Assembly: GCA_022447855.1 (NCBI GenBank) | Contig: JAKUTX010000006.1 | Coordinates: 1-64,000, forward strand | Source of the DNA: UBA6927 sp022447855 | GTDB lineage: Bacteria; Chloroflexota; Dehalococcoidia; Lucifugimonadales; UBA6927 | DNA length: 64,000 nt | Reading direction: 5' to 3' | Part shown: positions 63,070 through 64,000 of the stretch, piece after piece | Layout: every line of letters starts with the position of its first letter | Numbering within the stretch: position 1 is the stretch's first letter | Translations under genes and position numbers: made by a program | The notes under the pieces: generated by a model | What the model saw: only the letters and a program-made list of their open reading frames with translations | The model's database searches: none | What the model was told of the DNA's origin: nothing

Positions 63070-63390
63070 ATGTTTTATGAATTAAGAGAATACCGAATTT
63101 TGCCAGGGCAAATGGATAATTGGGTTAACTTCATGCAAGAAGTAATCATCCCATTTCAAAGTGGACAGGGAATGATAATTGTTGGTAGCTTTACTAGCAC
63201 CGAAGAAGATGACTTGTACATATGGATGAGAAGATTTGAAAACGAAGAAGACCGAGTAAATCTGTATGAAAAAGTTTATGAAAGTCAAACCTGGAAATCT
63301 GAAATCGGTCCAAAAATCCCATCCATGATGGATAGAGACCGAATCGTAGTCAGAAGAATTTCTCCTTCAAGTAAATCTATAATTAAATAA
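63070..63390 (+). CDS. NIPSNAP family protein
   Basis: The 106-residue ferredoxin-like domain has YELREYRILPGQMDNWVNFM and FTSTEEDDLYIWMRRFEN, as in NIPSNAP and dimeric alpha-beta barrel proteins. The biochemical role is not established. It is 7 bases before the amidohydrolase gene. Confidence 0.85.
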   Translation: MFYELREYRILPGQMDNWVNFMQEVIIPFQSGQGMIIVGSFTSTEEDDLYIWMRRFENEEDRVNLYEKVYESQTWKSEIGPKIPSMMDRDRIVVRRISPSSKSIIK

Positions 63391-63397
63391 CTTTATC

Positions 63398-64000
63398 GTG
63401 TCTGGTAAACGTCTTCAAAAGGTTTTCTTTAATGCTGATATCTTCACAAATAACCAGGAAAACTTTAGACCTGACTCAATTGTAGTTGAAGGAAACTCAA
63501 TTTCTTGGATCGGAAATTTCCAAGATTTAAATATTTCTAATTATAATAATCCAGAATTCATAGATTGTAGAAACAATTCGTTACTTCCCGGATTTATTGA
63601 TTCCCATATGCATTTTTTGGCATATTGCACTTCGCTAAATGCCATAAATTGCGGATCGGAAATAGTCAAATCTATTGAAGATTTGGCACTACATCTTAAA
63701 AACAATCAATCAAACAAGTTTTGGATTCGAGGAATTGGCTATGATGACTCAAAATTGTCTGAAAAACGTCATCCAAATAGACATGACTTAGACAAATATT
63801 TCCCCAACAATCCTGTATCTATAAAACACCGCTCAGGCCATGCTAGAGTTTTAAATTCTAAAGCACTAACAATTTCCGGAATTGATATCAACTCAATTGA
63901 GCCAACTGAAGGAATTATTGAACGAGATAGACAAGGAATACCTACAGGGGTCTTCTTCGAGATGGATGAATATCTAGATTCAAAAATCCCGCACATCGAA
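63398..64000 (+). CDS. amidohydrolase (YtcJ/Amidohydro_3 type), partial
   Basis: A GTG start opens a frame with no stop to the window edge (201 codons). It shows the metal-dependent hydrolase start: SIVVEGNSISWIGN, LLPGFIDSHMHF with the HxH metal ligands, WIRGIGYDDSKL and KHRSGHARVLNSKAL. YtcJ-type enzymes hydrolyse N-acyl or other C-N bonds; the substrate is unknown. The truncation is only the window boundary. Confidence 0.85.
   Translation, partial: MSGKRLQKVFFNADIFTNNQENFRPDSIVVEGNSISWIGNFQDLNISNYNNPEFIDCRNNSLLPGFIDSHMHFLAYCTSLNAINCGSEIVKSIEDLALHLKNNQSNKFWIRGIGYDDSKLSEKRHPNRHDLDKYFPNNPVSIKHRSGHARVLNSKALTISGIDINSIEPTEGIIERDRQGIPTGVFFEMDEYLDSKIPHIE

Noticed and set aside
1..64000. CRISPR arrays, insertion sequences, prophage or integrase genes, tRNA and rRNA genes
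   Set aside because: I saw no regularly spaced repeats, transposase or integrase motifs, or tRNA-like cloverleaf in the gaps. The only tandem repeat is inside rplU.

Overview
The window is a compact, AT-rich bacterial chromosome segment. Almost every base is coding, genes often overlap by a few bases, and there are no rRNA or tRNA genes, mobile elements or CRISPR arrays. The gene set (split glycine decarboxylase, F-type ATP synthase, T-box-controlled trp genes, DUF951 and BFN proteins, PduO adenosyltransferase, DUF1800/DUF1501 pair, Zn-ribbon microproteins) and the low G+C suggest a free-living, aerobic, probably marine member of the Chloroflexota, most like the SAR202/Dehalococcoidia group. 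This placement is an inference from gene content, not from a marker-gene tree. UGA is used as a normal stop (for example in gcvPB and trpS), so the genetic code is standard.

Layout. 1-1.5 kb (minus): a truncated ComB-like phosphatase and ispH. 1.7-10.4 kb (plus): aminotransferase, nadE, the complete glycine cleavage set gcvT-H-PA-PB, a peroxiredoxin with an in-frame UGA read here as selenocysteine 45, and trmI. 10.4-20 kb (minus): MidA-like methyltransferase, a Zn-ribbon microprotein, citrate synthase, and the full ATP synthase operon. 20-24.4 kb (minus): pyrF-DUF951-BFN and modABC. 24.5-31.6 kb (plus): nusA, infB, rbfA, truB, rplU, rpmA, rpmE and a DUF1385 membrane protein. 31.6-37.4 kb (minus): a Cys-rich leader peptide and attenuator, then a MoeB/ThiF-like enzyme and a 1-Cys peroxiredoxin, then a second promoter and a PduO adenosyltransferase-his operon. 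37.5-46.5 kb (plus): NYN-LOTUS protein, coaX, coaBC, and a tryptophan T-box driving trpS-E-G-D-C-F. 46.5-51.1 kb (minus): a biotin-dependent carboxyltransferase set followed by malate dehydrogenase. 51.2-54.4 kb: folP, folK, a CopD-like membrane protein and glyS. 54.5-64 kb (plus): transaldolase, DUF4395, DUF1800-DUF1501-NHL-Zn-ribbon cluster, pyruvate kinase, a CaCA exchanger, NIPSNAP and the start of an amidohydrolase.

How it fits together. The genes describe an aerobic heterotroph: glycine oxidation to one-carbon units, TCA steps (citrate synthase, malate dehydrogenase), pyruvate kinase, a transcarboxylase-like link between acyl-CoA and oxaloacetate/pyruvate pools, and ATP synthase. Three RNA or recoding systems stand out. 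One is a textbook four-segment attenuator behind a 29-codon Cys-rich leader peptide that may start without a 5' UTR. One is a Trp T-box that controls tRNA charging and biosynthesis together. The third is UGA recoding in the peroxiredoxin, with candidate SECIS hairpins. The attenuator is the least expected and gives a testable role for the adjacent MoeB-like enzyme in cysteine or sulfur metabolism.
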